Positions 7,670 to 13,876 are shown, numbered from the stretch's first letter. The stretch is 20,040 nucleotides of DNA from Prevotellaceae bacterium (GCA_031284065.1 JAITAP010000077.1:1-20040), one strand, 5' to 3'. The notes: generated from the letters alone by a model not told the origin. A program made the numbers and translations.

Positions 7670-8005
7670 ATGCAAGAAAAAAATCAACAAAACCTGACGC
7701 CCGGAGTGGTGCACATACTGGATACTGCATACCCAACCAACGTTACCCGGCGGTACCTCGACCGCAAAAAGTGGGAAAAGCCAAACCCGGACATTGTCCG
7801 CTCCTTTATTCCGGGAACCGTGTTGCAGCTCCTCGCGCAGGAGGGGCAAGCGGTGGCGGAGGGCGATAAGCTCGCCGTGTTTGTCGCCATGAAAATGCAT
7901 AACATTGTGCTCGCTCCTCACGCCGGAACCGTTGTGAAAATATTTGTCTCTGAGGGCGACAAGTTTCCAAAGGGCGCAAGCCTTTTTGAGGTAAAACGGC
8001 GCTAA
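7670..8005 (+). CDS. Biotin carboxyl carrier protein of the acyl-CoA carboxyltransferase
   Basis: 111 residues. The C-terminal biotinyl domain (about 43-111) contains the biotin attachment motif VAMKMHN with the target lysine K75, flanked by the two half-domain glycines (GTVLQL, GTVVKIFVSEGD) that place it on a hairpin. The N-terminal 40 residues are short and charged and hold LDTAYPTNVTRRYLDRKKW, with no proline/alanine linker and no membrane segment. In this enzyme class the carrier shuttles CO2 on biotin to or from the carboxyltransferase encoded 48 bp upstream. The biotin ligase at 11824-12555 would be expected to modify K75. A palindrome with terminator-like shape follows the stop. Confidence 0.9.
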   Translation: MQEKNQQNLTPGVVHILDTAYPTNVTRRYLDRKKWEKPNPDIVRSFIPGTVLQLLAQEGQAVAEGDKLAVFVAMKMHNIVLAPHAGTVVKIFVSEGDKFPKGASLFEVKRR

Positions 8006-8009
8006 TTTC

Positions 8010-8035
8010 TTTTGTGCTAACATGTTGACACAAAA
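8010..8035. terminator. Bidirectional terminator-like palindrome between convergent genes
   Basis: A 26-bp near-palindrome: TTTTGTG (8010-8016) pairs with CACAAAA (8029-8035), and the centre AACATGTT (8019-8026) is itself palindromic, with one mismatch and one G-T pair between. It lies between the end of the biotin carrier gene (plus) and the end of comF (minus), so a terminator for both strands is the simplest reading. The stem is A/T-rich and an operator cannot be excluded. Confidence 0.5.
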
Positions 8036-8131
8036 TGGCGCGAGTTTGAGGGCTTGCGCCGCTGCAAAATTCCAAGTGACTGTAAATTAGTTTGATACGC
8101 TCAATTTGGGGCTGAATGGTAAAAAATCGGG

Positions 8132-8833
8132 CTATACGGCCACCCCCAGAGTAGCCACGCTTACCCTACAGCTTGCAGCGCTAAGGATTGCGCCAATGCA
8201 GGATGCTACGGTGGAGCCGGTGGTGAGCACGTCGTCCACAAGCAGGATGTGCTTGCCCAAAAGCTCCGGCGCAACCTCAGGGTGCACCGCAAAAATGCCG
8301 GAAACGTTAATGCTGCGCTCTTCCCTGTTCTTTTTCGTTTGCGTTTCGTTGTAGCGCTGCCGCAACACGACGTCCGTCCGAACCGGCTTGCCGGTGGACA
8401 AGCTTATGCCGGCGGCTATTCTTTCGCTCTGGTTGTAGCCGCGCTTCCGCTCCCGCTTGGCGTGCAGCGGAATCGGAATAATAAAGTCCACGTCGCTGTA
8501 CGCGGCAACCTTTGCCAGCTCGTTGCCCAGCTCCTGACCCAGCGCCACGCCTATGTACGGCTTGCTGTGGTACTTGAGCTGGTGCACAAGCCTGCTGTAC
8601 GGGGTTTTTTTGCCCACGAAGAACAGCGCACAGACGTTTTCCACCGGCGCGTGGAGGCGAAAAGACTGCTCCATCGGATTCCCCTGCTGCTGACAGTACC
8701 CCGTGTAGGGCATCTTGCGGCGGCAGGTGGCGCATATAATATGCTCGCGCAGCGGCAGCAAGCCCCCGCAAGCCTCGCACTGGTTGGGGAAAATGAGGCT
8801 GAAAAAATCCGAAAAAAAGTTAATCAGCCTCAC
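8132..8833 (-). CDS. comF: ComF family phosphoribosyltransferase-like protein
   Basis: 233 residues, usual ComF length. The N-terminus has the four-cysteine zinc motif (C19, C22, C34, C37) and the C-terminal half is a type I phosphoribosyltransferase fold with IPIPLHAKRERKRGYNQS and the PRPP loop HILLVDDVLTTGST. ComF proteins support natural transformation in some bacteria, probably at single-stranded DNA handling on the cytoplasmic side; in Bacteroidetes the role is mostly inferred. The start is GTG at 8833-8831, overlapping the TGA of the upstream SIMPL gene as GTGA, which points to translational coupling. No internal ATG would keep the zinc motif, so GTG is the only reasonable start. Confidence 0.92.
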   Translation of the reverse strand: MRLINFFSDFFSLIFPNQCEACGGLLPLREHIICATCRRKMPYTGYCQQQGNPMEQSFRLHAPVENVCALFFVGKKTPYSRLVHQLKYHSKPYIGVALGQELGNELAKVAAYSDVDFIIPIPLHAKRERKRGYNQSERIAAGISLSTGKPVRTDVVLRQRYNETQTKKNREERSINVSGIFAVHPEVAPELLGKHILLVDDVLTTGSTVASCIGAILSAASCRVSVATLGVAV

Positions 8834-9537
8834 TGCCCTATCGCAAATCGCGCCATTACGGTGTACTCAAGCTTTATTTTCTCAAATTCGGCCTCGGGTA
8901 GCGAGCCCAATTCGTCGGCGGAGAAGTTCGCGCTTTTGGCGCGAACCTGCGGTGCGTACGTGGCACGGTACGGGGTGCGGTCAATCTCCTGCACCCACAG
9001 CGCCCGCCCGACCTCCTGACCAATCGCTTGCAGAAGCTCCGAAGCCTTGGACTGAGCGTCCTTCATGGCGCTAACTTTCACCTCGCGGCGGAGACGCTCT
9101 ATTTCGGAGTGCTCAACCCTGACGACGGAAATGTTCGAAATGCCCAGCGACTCAAGCGTCTCAAGCGCCTGACCGCCGGCGGCCGCGCTGTGCACCAGCA
9201 GCTCGTATTCCTTGGCGGCAAATATATCGCTCTTTTTGTACCAGTACAGCCGGAACGTGCTCGACAAATCTTTTACCGCAAGTTCGCCGGGAATCTTCAC
9301 CCCGAGGCGCGACAGCGCGGCAATCATCTCCTTTTCCAGCTGCTCGAGCGGTTGCTTCGCCTTGTTGTCGTTTTCGTTGATGATAATTTTCAGGTAAATT
9401 TTGTCGGGCGTTACCTCTTTCTCCGCCCGGCCTGTTACCTCAATGTAGGGCTGGTCGATAAAATTTTTTTCGCCCTGCTGGGCTTGCGTCGGGGCGGCGA
9501 GCAGCAACGCCGACGCAAAAAAAAGCGCTCTCTTCAT
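8830..9537 (-). CDS. SIMPL-domain (DUF541) periplasmic protein
   Basis: 235 residues with a signal peptide (MKRALFFASALLLAAPTQA, cleavage likely after A19). The mature part is a SIMPL domain: it opens with YIEVTGRAEKEVTPDKIYLKI (about 31-51), the typical first strand of the family, and continues with the helix VKVSAMKDAQSKASELLQAIG (about 153-173) and a C-terminal EYTVMARFAI. Proteins of this family are secreted or periplasmic and have been linked to stress protection and envelope functions, but no reaction is established. It has its own promoter and is the first gene of a two-gene operon; its stop overlaps the start of comF by four bases, although no functional link between the two is known to me. 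Confidence 0.88.
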   Translation of the reverse strand: MKRALFFASALLLAAPTQAQQGEKNFIDQPYIEVTGRAEKEVTPDKIYLKIIINENDNKAKQPLEQLEKEMIAALSRLGVKIPGELAVKDLSSTFRLYWYKKSDIFAAKEYELLVHSAAAGGQALETLESLGISNISVVRVEHSEIERLRREVKVSAMKDAQSKASELLQAIGQEVGRALWVQEIDRTPYRATYAPQVRAKSANFSADELGSLPEAEFEKIKLEYTVMARFAIGQ

Positions 9538-9605
9538 TACGCAAATATTTTTCTTGTTTTTTTAACTTTGGTGATTTTTGGGCGCAGCCGCGCCGCGCGT
9601 CCGCG

Positions 9606-9636
9606 CAAAGGTAGCCCAAAATCGCGAATTTTCCAA
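9606..9636 (-). promoter_or_regulatory. Promoter of the SIMPL-comF operon
   Basis: On the minus strand TTGG (9636-9633) is followed after 19 bp by TACCTTTG (9613-9606), a good match to TTTG-N19-TAnnTTTG. It leaves a leader of about 60 nt before the ATG at 9537. Confidence 0.65.
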
Positions 9637-9654
9637 CTCGCTCAGGCTTCGCGC

Positions 9655-10713
9655 CTACGCTGCGCCCGGCGTGCTCAGCAGGTGGTACTTTTTTTGCCGG
9701 CTTTTCCAGCGTTCCAGCGCGTACTGGCGCATGTCCTCTACCTTGTCCTTTTCGTCCACAATTTCAACGCCGAACAGCGACTCCACAATATCTTCTATGG
9801 TGGCAACACCGCCCATCCCGCCGTACTCGTCCGCCACCAGCGCAATGTGCTCCTTTTGGGACAGCAGCCGGTCCCATGCGTCCAGCACCGTGAGCGTTTC
9901 GGGGAGGGTCAGGATGTTGCGCTTAATGTCCCGAAGCTTGAGGGAAAAATGATCCTCGGCAAGCTTTTCGAAAACAACGTCCCGAAGAACGTACCCCGTA
10001 ACGTCGTCCTTGTTGTCCCCGTAAATGGGAATACGCGAAAAGTGCAAAAAATCTTTGTTCTTGAGGAACTCCCGGAGCGTCATCCCTTCGTGGGCTGTAA
10101 CCGCCACCGTGCGCGGCGTCATCACCTCCGAAATGCGAACGCTCTTGAGACGTATCAGGTTTTGGATAATTTTATTTTCTTTTTCGGCTATGATGCCCTC
10201 CTGGCGGCCTATGCTGGCCAGCGCCGATATTTCCTCCCGGCTGGTGGTTTGCTCCTTTTTGCTCCCCGACAGCCGCCGAGACAGCGCCGCAGACGCCAGC
10301 ACAAACGGGTAGGTGGCGACAATCATCCCCTGAATAATGACTACGGACGCTCCGCACAAGCTTTTGCAGTAGCTTGCCCCTATCGTTTTCGGGATAATTT
10401 CGGTCAGCACGAGGATTAGCACCGTGAGCACGGCGGAAACAACGCCAAAGTAAGCCTCGCCAAACACCAGCGTCGCCTGTACGCCTATGCCCGTAGCCCC
10501 CACCGTGTGCGCTATCGTGTTCAGCGAAAGAATGGCGGACAGCGGCCGGTCGATATTCTCCTTAAGGCGAATCATGACCTCCGCCCGACGATTGCCCTGC
10601 TCCGCCTGAGATTTCAGGTACGGAGCCGGAACCGACAGCAGCGAAGACTCCATCAGGGAGCACAAAAACGACGTGAGCAGCGCCATAAAAAGGTATGTGA
10701 GCAGCAGGGCCAT
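9655..10713 (-). CDS. CNNM/CorC-like membrane protein with CBS pair
   Basis: 352 residues. The N-terminal DUF21/CNNM membrane domain (about 1-145) has hydrophobic segments near 2-26, 58-84, 87-112 and 119-145, with the conserved LTEIIPKT motif (E105, P108, K109). A CBS pair follows: CBS1 about 196-255 beginning VMTPRTVAV, CBS2 about 262-318 with ALVADEYGGMGGVATIEDIVESLFGEIV-like residues. Family members are linked to magnesium or cobalt efflux; the GldE branch in Bacteroidetes is linked to gliding. The usual C-terminal CorC_HlyC domain is missing: only about 30 basic residues follow CBS2. It starts 11 bp after the tRNA-Lys terminator and has no obvious promoter of its own, so it may depend on read-through. 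Substrate not predictable here. Confidence 0.86.
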   Translation of the reverse strand: MALLLTYLFMALLTSFLCSLMESSLLSVPAPYLKSQAEQGNRRAEVMIRLKENIDRPLSAILSLNTIAHTVGATGIGVQATLVFGEAYFGVVSAVLTVLILVLTEIIPKTIGASYCKSLCGASVVIIQGMIVATYPFVLASAALSRRLSGSKKEQTTSREEISALASIGRQEGIIAEKENKIIQNLIRLKSVRISEVMTPRTVAVTAHEGMTLREFLKNKDFLHFSRIPIYGDNKDDVTGYVLRDVVFEKLAEDHFSLKLRDIKRNILTLPETLTVLDAWDRLLSQKEHIALVADEYGGMGGVATIEDIVESLFGVEIVDEKDKVEDMRQYALERWKSRQKKYHLLSTPGAA

Positions 10714-10724
10714 ATACGTAAAGT

Positions 10725-10759
10725 AAAAAAACGGCGCTGCGCAGGTTTGCGCGGCGCCG
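10725..10759 (-). terminator. Rho-independent terminator after tRNA-Lys
   Basis: Read on the minus strand, a GC-rich 12-bp stem (10759-10748 with 10743-10732, one mismatch, 4-nt loop) is followed by seven T (10731-10725). It sits 6 bp beyond the tRNA 3' end and 11 bp before the start of the CNNM gene. Confidence 0.85.
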
Positions 10760-10765
10760 GAGTTG

Positions 10766-10838
10766 TGATCCAGCTGGGATTCGAACCCAGGACCCCATCC
10801 TTAAAAGGGATGTGCTCTACCGGCTGAGCTACTGAATC
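10766..10838 (-). tRNA. tRNA-Lys (anticodon UUU)
   Basis: A 73-nt cloverleaf on the minus strand. Acceptor arms GATTCAG and CTGGATC pair over 7 bp (one G-T), the D stem is GCTC/GAGC, the anticodon stem CATCC/GGATG encloses loop CTTTTAA with anticodon TTT, and the T arm is CTGGG-TTCGAAT-CCCAG. The discriminator base is A and CCA is not encoded. A promoter lies 30 bp upstream and a strong terminator follows. Confidence 0.97.
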
Positions 10839-10867
10839 AATAGCAACTTTTTTCTCCAAAAGCGGGG

Positions 10868-10899
10868 CAAAGGTAGGATTTTATTTGCTCAATCGCAAA
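10868..10899 (-). promoter_or_regulatory. Promoter of tRNA-Lys
   Basis: Minus strand TTTG (10899-10896), 20 bp, TACCTTTG (10875-10868): a close match to the Bacteroidetes promoter. The tRNA begins 29 bp after the -7 box. It diverges from the rpmB promoter. Confidence 0.75.
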
Positions 10900-10937
10900 T
10901 TTTTTTCCCTTTCTACGTGTTTTTTTTCGCAAAAAAC

Positions 10938-10968
10938 TTTGAGAGTTCAAATAAAATTCTCATCTTTG
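10938..10968 (+). promoter_or_regulatory. Promoter of the rpmB-rpmG-DUF4295 operon
   Basis: TTTG (10938-10941) and CATCTTTG (10961-10968) are exactly 19 bp apart; the -7 box has C instead of T at its first base. The leader to the rpmB ATG is about 55 nt and A/T-rich. Confidence 0.7.
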
Positions 10969-11027
10969 CACCCTGAATTTTTTCAGCAGGAAATACTTCT
11001 GTTTACTCATAAAAAATTGAAAAAAAA

Positions 11028-11270
11028 ATGTCACGAGTTTGTCAACTTACCGGTAAGAAAGCGCAGCGGGGGAACAACGTATCCCACTCAAACATTAAAA
11101 CAAAGCGAGAATTTTTGCCGAATCTGAGAACCAAAAAATTTTGGCTTCAGGAGGAAATGCGCTGGGTGGAGCTTAAAGTATCCACGAGCGCCATCCGAAC
11201 CATCAACAAAAAAGGACTCAAAGCCGTCCTCAATGACGCGCAGCAAAAAGGGCTCATTTCCGTTTACTAA
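11028..11270 (+). CDS. rpmB: Ribosomal protein bL28
   Basis: 80 residues, normal length. It starts MSRVCQLTGKKAQRGNNVSHS, the bL28 signature (CQ-TGK...GNNVSHS), followed by the basic KTKREFLPNLRTKKFW block and the typical C-terminus STSAIRTINKKGLKAVL. bL28 is a component of the large ribosomal subunit. It is the first gene of a three-gene operon with bL33 (21 bp later) and the DUF4295 protein, a grouping characteristic of Bacteroidetes. Confidence 0.97.
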   Translation: MSRVCQLTGKKAQRGNNVSHSNIKTKREFLPNLRTKKFWLQEEMRWVELKVSTSAIRTINKKGLKAVLNDAQQKGLISVY

Positions 11271-11291
11271 CTATTATTATTATACACCAAA

Positions 11292-11477
11292 ATGGCAAAA
11301 AAAGGAAATAGCAGGGTACAGGTAATTCTGGAGTGCACCGAGCAGCGGGAGGCCGGAGTACCCGGAATGTCAAGGTACATTACCACAAAGAACAAAAAAA
11401 ATACCCCCGACAGGCTGGAGCGAAAAAAGTACAACCCCTGCCTGAAAAAAGTAACCGTGCACCGCGAAATTAAGTAG
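11292..11477 (+). CDS. rpmG: Ribosomal protein bL33
   Basis: 61 residues, expected length. Family features are MAKKGNSRVQVILECTE near the N-terminus and SRYITTKNKKNTPDRLERKKYNPCLKK further on. Only one cysteine remains of each zinc CxxC pair (C15 and C50), so this is a zinc-independent (C-minus type) bL33. It is a large-subunit ribosomal protein and the middle gene of the operon, 21 bp after rpmB and 47 bp before the DUF4295 gene. Confidence 0.96.
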   Translation: MAKKGNSRVQVILECTEQREAGVPGMSRYITTKNKKNTPDRLERKKYNPCLKKVTVHREIK

Positions 11478-11524
11478 CGCGCACAAATTTGGATGTTTTA
11501 ACTCACTTTAGATTACTATACAGC

Positions 11525-11686
11525 ATGGCAAAGAAAGCAGTTGCAGCCTTTAAAGCCGACAAAAGCTCCGCAAAGAGCTACACCAAGTGCATTAAGCTGG
11601 TGAAGTCGGAAAAAACAGGCGCATACACCTTCCGGCAGGAGGTGGTGCACAACAACGAGGTCAAAAACTTTTTCGCGGAAAAGTAG
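11525..11686 (+). CDS. DUF4295 small protein
   Basis: 53 residues, MAKKAVAAFKADKSSAKSYT then CIKLVKSEKTGAYTFRQEVV and a C-terminus NEVKNFFAEK. This is the DUF4295 family, a small basic protein encoded beside bL28 and bL33 throughout Bacteroidetes and likely ribosome-associated; no function is established to my knowledge. The reading frame stays open upstream to 11489, but the MAKK start at 11525 fits the family length. It is the last gene before the operon terminator. Confidence 0.92.
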   Translation: MAKKAVAAFKADKSSAKSYTKCIKLVKSEKTGAYTFRQEVVHNNEVKNFFAEK

Positions 11687-11744
11687 CCCCGTGGCGGCCC
11701 CCCTGCGGGCGGCGGATTCGCCAACAAAAAATCACCTTACGAAA

Positions 11745-11784
11745 GGCGGCCGTCACCGGCGCGGTGAACGGTCGCCCTTTTTTT
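11745..11784 (+). terminator. Rho-independent terminator of the rpmB operon
   Basis: A long stem between GGCGGCCGTCACC (11745-11757) and GGTGAACGGTCGCC (11763-11776), with small bulges, is followed by a T-run (11778-11784). It lies 58 bp after the DUF4295 stop and 40 bp before the biotin ligase ATG. Confidence 0.85.
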
Positions 11785-11823
11785 AACCAAACCACAGCGG
11801 GGCAATCGCTCCGCCCCACGCCT

Positions 11824-12555
11824 ATGGAATTGCTTTTTTTCGGCCGGCTGGGCTCTACCAACGACAAAGCTTGGGAGCTACTCGGGCAGGGGCGACCCGA
11901 GGGGCTCGTTGTGGCCGCGCGGCGGCAGGACGGCGGAAGAGGGCAGCACGGAGCCCGCTGGGAGAGCCGACCATGGCAAAACCTCACATTCTCCGTCGCC
12001 CTCCGGCCAGACTTCCTGCCCGCAGAGAGCATGTTTTACCTCTCCAAGTCCGTGGCGCTCGGCGTGGCGGACTTCCTGCGGAGCGAGGGCATACGCGCCG
12101 CCATCAAGTGGCCGAACGACATATACGTGGCCGACAAAAAAATTTGCGGAATCCTCATCGAGCAGCGCATTTGCGGCGAGCGAATTGCCCAGTCTGTGGT
12201 TGGCGTGGGGCTTAACGTGAACCAGCGGCGGTTTGCCGCGCCGCACGCAACCTCCATGCGGCGGTGCGACGGAAAGGTGAGGAGCCTCCGCGAAGCCCTC
12301 GCGGCGCTCGCAGCAGCCATACTCCGCCGATACGAAGCGCTAAGGGCGGGCGGCGAAGCCCAAGGCTGGGCGGAGGTGGACCGCGAGTACGCCGAGCGAC
12401 TCTATCGAGGCAGCGGATTTTTCCCATACCGCTGCGGCGGAAAAACTTTCTCCGCCTGCGTGGACGCAGCCCTCCCAAGCGGGGAGCTCGTCCTCCGCTT
12501 GGAAGACGGAACCCGGCGATGCTTTGCCTTTAAGGAGGTAGAGTTTGTGCGCTGA
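11824..12555 (+). CDS. birA: Biotin--[acetyl-CoA-carboxylase] ligase (monofunctional)
   Basis: 243 residues from the ATG at 11824. It forms biotinyl-AMP and attaches biotin to the acceptor lysine of carrier proteins, in the cytoplasm. Motifs: GSTND (10-14), the nucleotide/biotin loop GRGQHGARW (38-46), KWPNDIYVADKKICGILIE (95-113) with the catalytic-type lysine, and GVGLNVNQ (127-134). There is no N-terminal helix-turn-helix domain, so it is not a BirA-type repressor. A GTG at 11764 would lengthen the frame, but it lies inside the stem of the upstream terminator, so ATG is preferred. No clear promoter is visible in the 40-bp gap. It converges on the WbqC gene with 21 bp between stops. The biotin carrier at 7670-8005 is a plausible substrate. 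Confidence 0.93.
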   Translation: MELLFFGRLGSTNDKAWELLGQGRPEGLVVAARRQDGGRGQHGARWESRPWQNLTFSVALRPDFLPAESMFYLSKSVALGVADFLRSEGIRAAIKWPNDIYVADKKICGILIEQRICGERIAQSVVGVGLNVNQRRFAAPHATSMRRCDGKVRSLREALAALAAAILRRYEALRAGGEAQGWAEVDREYAERLYRGSGFFPYRCGGKTFSACVDAALPSGELVLRLEDGTRRCFAFKEVEFVR

Positions 12556-12576
12556 CCCCGCACGCACGCCCCGCCC

Positions 12577-13227
12577 TCACCCCAGCCCCCCGCACGCGCT
12601 ACGCCTCAGCGTCTCCAACGCAGAGGGACCCTCGTTGAACAGCAAGTCGAGAATACTCAGGTTGGGCACAAACCCAAACCTTGGGCTAAACACTTGGTAG
12701 TACTCCGCCGCCGAAAATGCGCCCCGCTCTTCCCTCCGGGACCTTTTGGGGCTAACGCACCGCCGAAAGTCCAGCGCGTCGGCGTACGACGGCGCGTACG
12801 AATCGGTCAGCGATACCTCCGGGCAAAGCCCAACCAACCCGAGCAGCAGGCGCGTTACGCTCAGGTTCAGGTCCAGCAGAAACCCCTCGCGCCGGAAAAA
12901 GAACGGCGCAAGCTCGTCCGCGTAGTGCATGTAAAACGGCGAAGAGCCGTACGCCGACCTCAGCGAGCGCCAGTGCTGACGCTGCCACGGCGTTGCGTAG
13001 TCAATGCGAACGTCCCGAATTGGCGGAGGAGACCCGTGAACCCGCTGCACCGGAACCACCAGCGGGAGAACCCCGTTGGCGCCAAGAATTTCGCACCGGC
13101 TGCGGTAGCTTTGCTTGCGGTAGCGCTCGTGCGCCTCCACCACAACCTCGCCAAACCCCGCCGCCGCGCAGAAGTACTCCACCGGCGCAAAGTAGGCCGC
13201 AGAGACAAGAAGCTTCATTTTTTTCAT
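12577..13227 (-). CDS. WbqC-family protein
   Basis: 216 residues. Family marks are the N-terminal AAYFAPVEYF (variant of the usual QPxYxPxxxYF), HERYRKQSYRSRCEILGANG (34-53) followed by VVPVQ, the central WQRQHWRSLRSAYGSSPFY, and the C-terminal LLFNEGPSALETL. WbqC proteins (PF08889) were first noticed in O-antigen clusters but are widespread single genes in Bacteroidetes; the activity is not established to my knowledge. Two starts are possible (ATG at 13227 or 13218); the first is given. The gene is convergent with birA and isolated, with the repeat-rich region upstream. The DNA of birA and this gene is noticeably more G+C-rich than the flanks. Confidence 0.82.
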   Translation of the reverse strand: MKKMKLLVSAAYFAPVEYFCAAAGFGEVVVEAHERYRKQSYRSRCEILGANGVLPLVVPVQRVHGSPPPIRDVRIDYATPWQRQHWRSLRSAYGSSPFYMHYADELAPFFFRREGFLLDLNLSVTRLLLGLVGLCPEVSLTDSYAPSYADALDFRRCVSPKRSRREERGAFSAAEYYQVFSPRFGFVPNLSILDLLFNEGPSALETLRRSACGGLG

Positions 13228-13259
13228 TTTTCCGATTTTATTCCCGCAAAAGCGCAGTA

Positions 13260-13280
13260 GAGACGCACGGCGTGCGTCTC
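13260..13280. repeat. 21-bp perfect palindrome, dispersed family
   Basis: Arms GAGACGCACG (13260-13269) and CGTGCGTCTC (13271-13280) around one central G. Diverged relatives occur at 13961-13985 and near 2741-2760. It lies 33 bp upstream of the WbqC start. Confidence 0.85.
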
Positions 13281-13285
13281 AGCGA

Positions 13286-13356
13286 CAAACCGGCAGCGGC
13301 AATGGGCAGTGGCAAACCGGTAGCGACAATGGGCAGCGACAATAGCGTATGGGCGG
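13286..13356. repeat. Tandem repeat, period 27 bp, about 2.5 copies
   Basis: Units start CAAACCGG at 13286 and 13313, and a shorter one starts CAATAGCG at 13340. Each holds AGCGGCAATGGGCAG or a close variant. The same vocabulary (CAATGGCGTAGCGGCAAACCGG) appears at 13569-13620 and at the left edge of both copies of the large palindromic element. Confidence 0.75.
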
Positions 13357-13423
13357 CAATTTCCCTACGGACAATTGATAATCCATCAAAAATCATAAGC
13401 CTGCATAACATGCGCTTTTTCCC

Positions 13424-13431
13424 CAAAGGTA
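13424..13431 (-). promoter_or_regulatory. Possible -7 box upstream of the WbqC gene
   Basis: Minus strand TACCTTTG (13431-13424) is a full TAnnTTTG match, about 200 bp upstream of the WbqC start, without a TTTG at -33. It is the only good match in the region upstream of that gene, but the distance and the repeats between make it uncertain. Confidence 0.3.
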
Positions 13432-13469
13432 AGCAAAAATTTTCGCCCGCACAGGCTATGCGCCTGCAT

Positions 13470-13537
13470 GGGCAGCTGCATGGGAGCTTGTACGGGAGCT
13501 GTAGGGGAGTTGCATGGGAGCTGCATGGGAGTTGTAG
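13470..13537. repeat. Array of six 11-12 bp tandem units
   Basis: Consecutive units: GGGCAGCTGCAT, GGGAGCTTGTAC, GGGAGCTGTAG, GGGAGTTGCAT, GGGAGCTGCAT, GGGAGTTGTAG. Most open with GGGAGYTG. The array runs directly into the palindrome that follows, overlapping it by five bases. Confidence 0.85.
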
Positions 13538-13562
13538 GGGCGGTTCGCGAACCGCCCCTACA
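13533..13562. repeat. 30-bp perfect palindrome
   Basis: TGTAGGGGCGGTTCG (13533-13547) is followed at once by its exact reverse complement (13548-13562), with no spacer. Palindromes of the GTAGGGGCGGTTCG type occur as dispersed repeats in many bacterial genomes. No T tract follows on either strand. Confidence 0.9.
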
Positions 13563-13600
13563 CCGCGCCAATGGCGTAGCAACAAATCGGCGGCGGCAAT

Positions 13601-13876
13601 GGCGTAGCGGCAAACCGGCGGCAATTGGCTGCGTCGAGCTCCGCTTCGCGGCAATTCCCCGTAGGGGAATAATATCAATAGAACAACGTGTGTCCCGTTT
13701 TTCCCTATTCCCCGTAGGGGATTAATAGAAAATGACGATGCTATTAAAGCCCTACGGGCTATTGCCGCGAAAAGGGTAGCCATTTTCTATTGCTATTATT
13801 CCCCTACGGGGAACCGGAGCGGAGTTCGGCGCAGCCAACAGGAACGTAACTAATTGGAAATATTTATTAGGCTTTA
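13601..13876. repeat. Large palindromic repeat element, copy 1
   Basis: Homologous to 19242-19469. Outer inverted arms TTGGCTGCGTCGAGCTCCGC and onward (13625-13648) and their complement (13815-13838) differ at three positions. Inside are TTCCCCGTAGGGGAA-type palindromes near both ends, a further TTCCCCGTAGGGGAT and AGCCCTACGGGCT in the middle. The conserved block also includes a left flank (GGCGTAGCGGCAAACCGGC) and a right flank (GGAACGTAACTAATTGGAAA to CTTTA). This copy is 48 bp longer than copy 2, mostly in the centre. The open frames across it are not shared with copy 2, so it is not protein-coding. Confidence 0.85.

Noticed and set aside
9028..10419. 463-residue plus-strand open frame across the SIMPL and CNNM genes
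   Set aside because: It is antisense to two well-supported genes and crosses their intergenic promoter; the product is rich in Arg, His and Val with no family features, as expected from reverse-frame reading of this codon usage.
11764..11823. N-terminal extension of the biotin ligase from GTG
   Set aside because: It lies within the stem of the upstream terminator and the added 20 residues match nothing in the family; the ATG at 11824 begins at the conserved domain.
13286..13562. CRISPR array
   Set aside because: The units are tandem, of 11-12 or 27 bp, without unique spacers of constant length, and no cas genes are present.
13238..13783. 181-residue minus-strand open frame in the repeat region
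   Set aside because: It translates repeats and palindromes, and the corresponding frame is not conserved in the second copy of the element.
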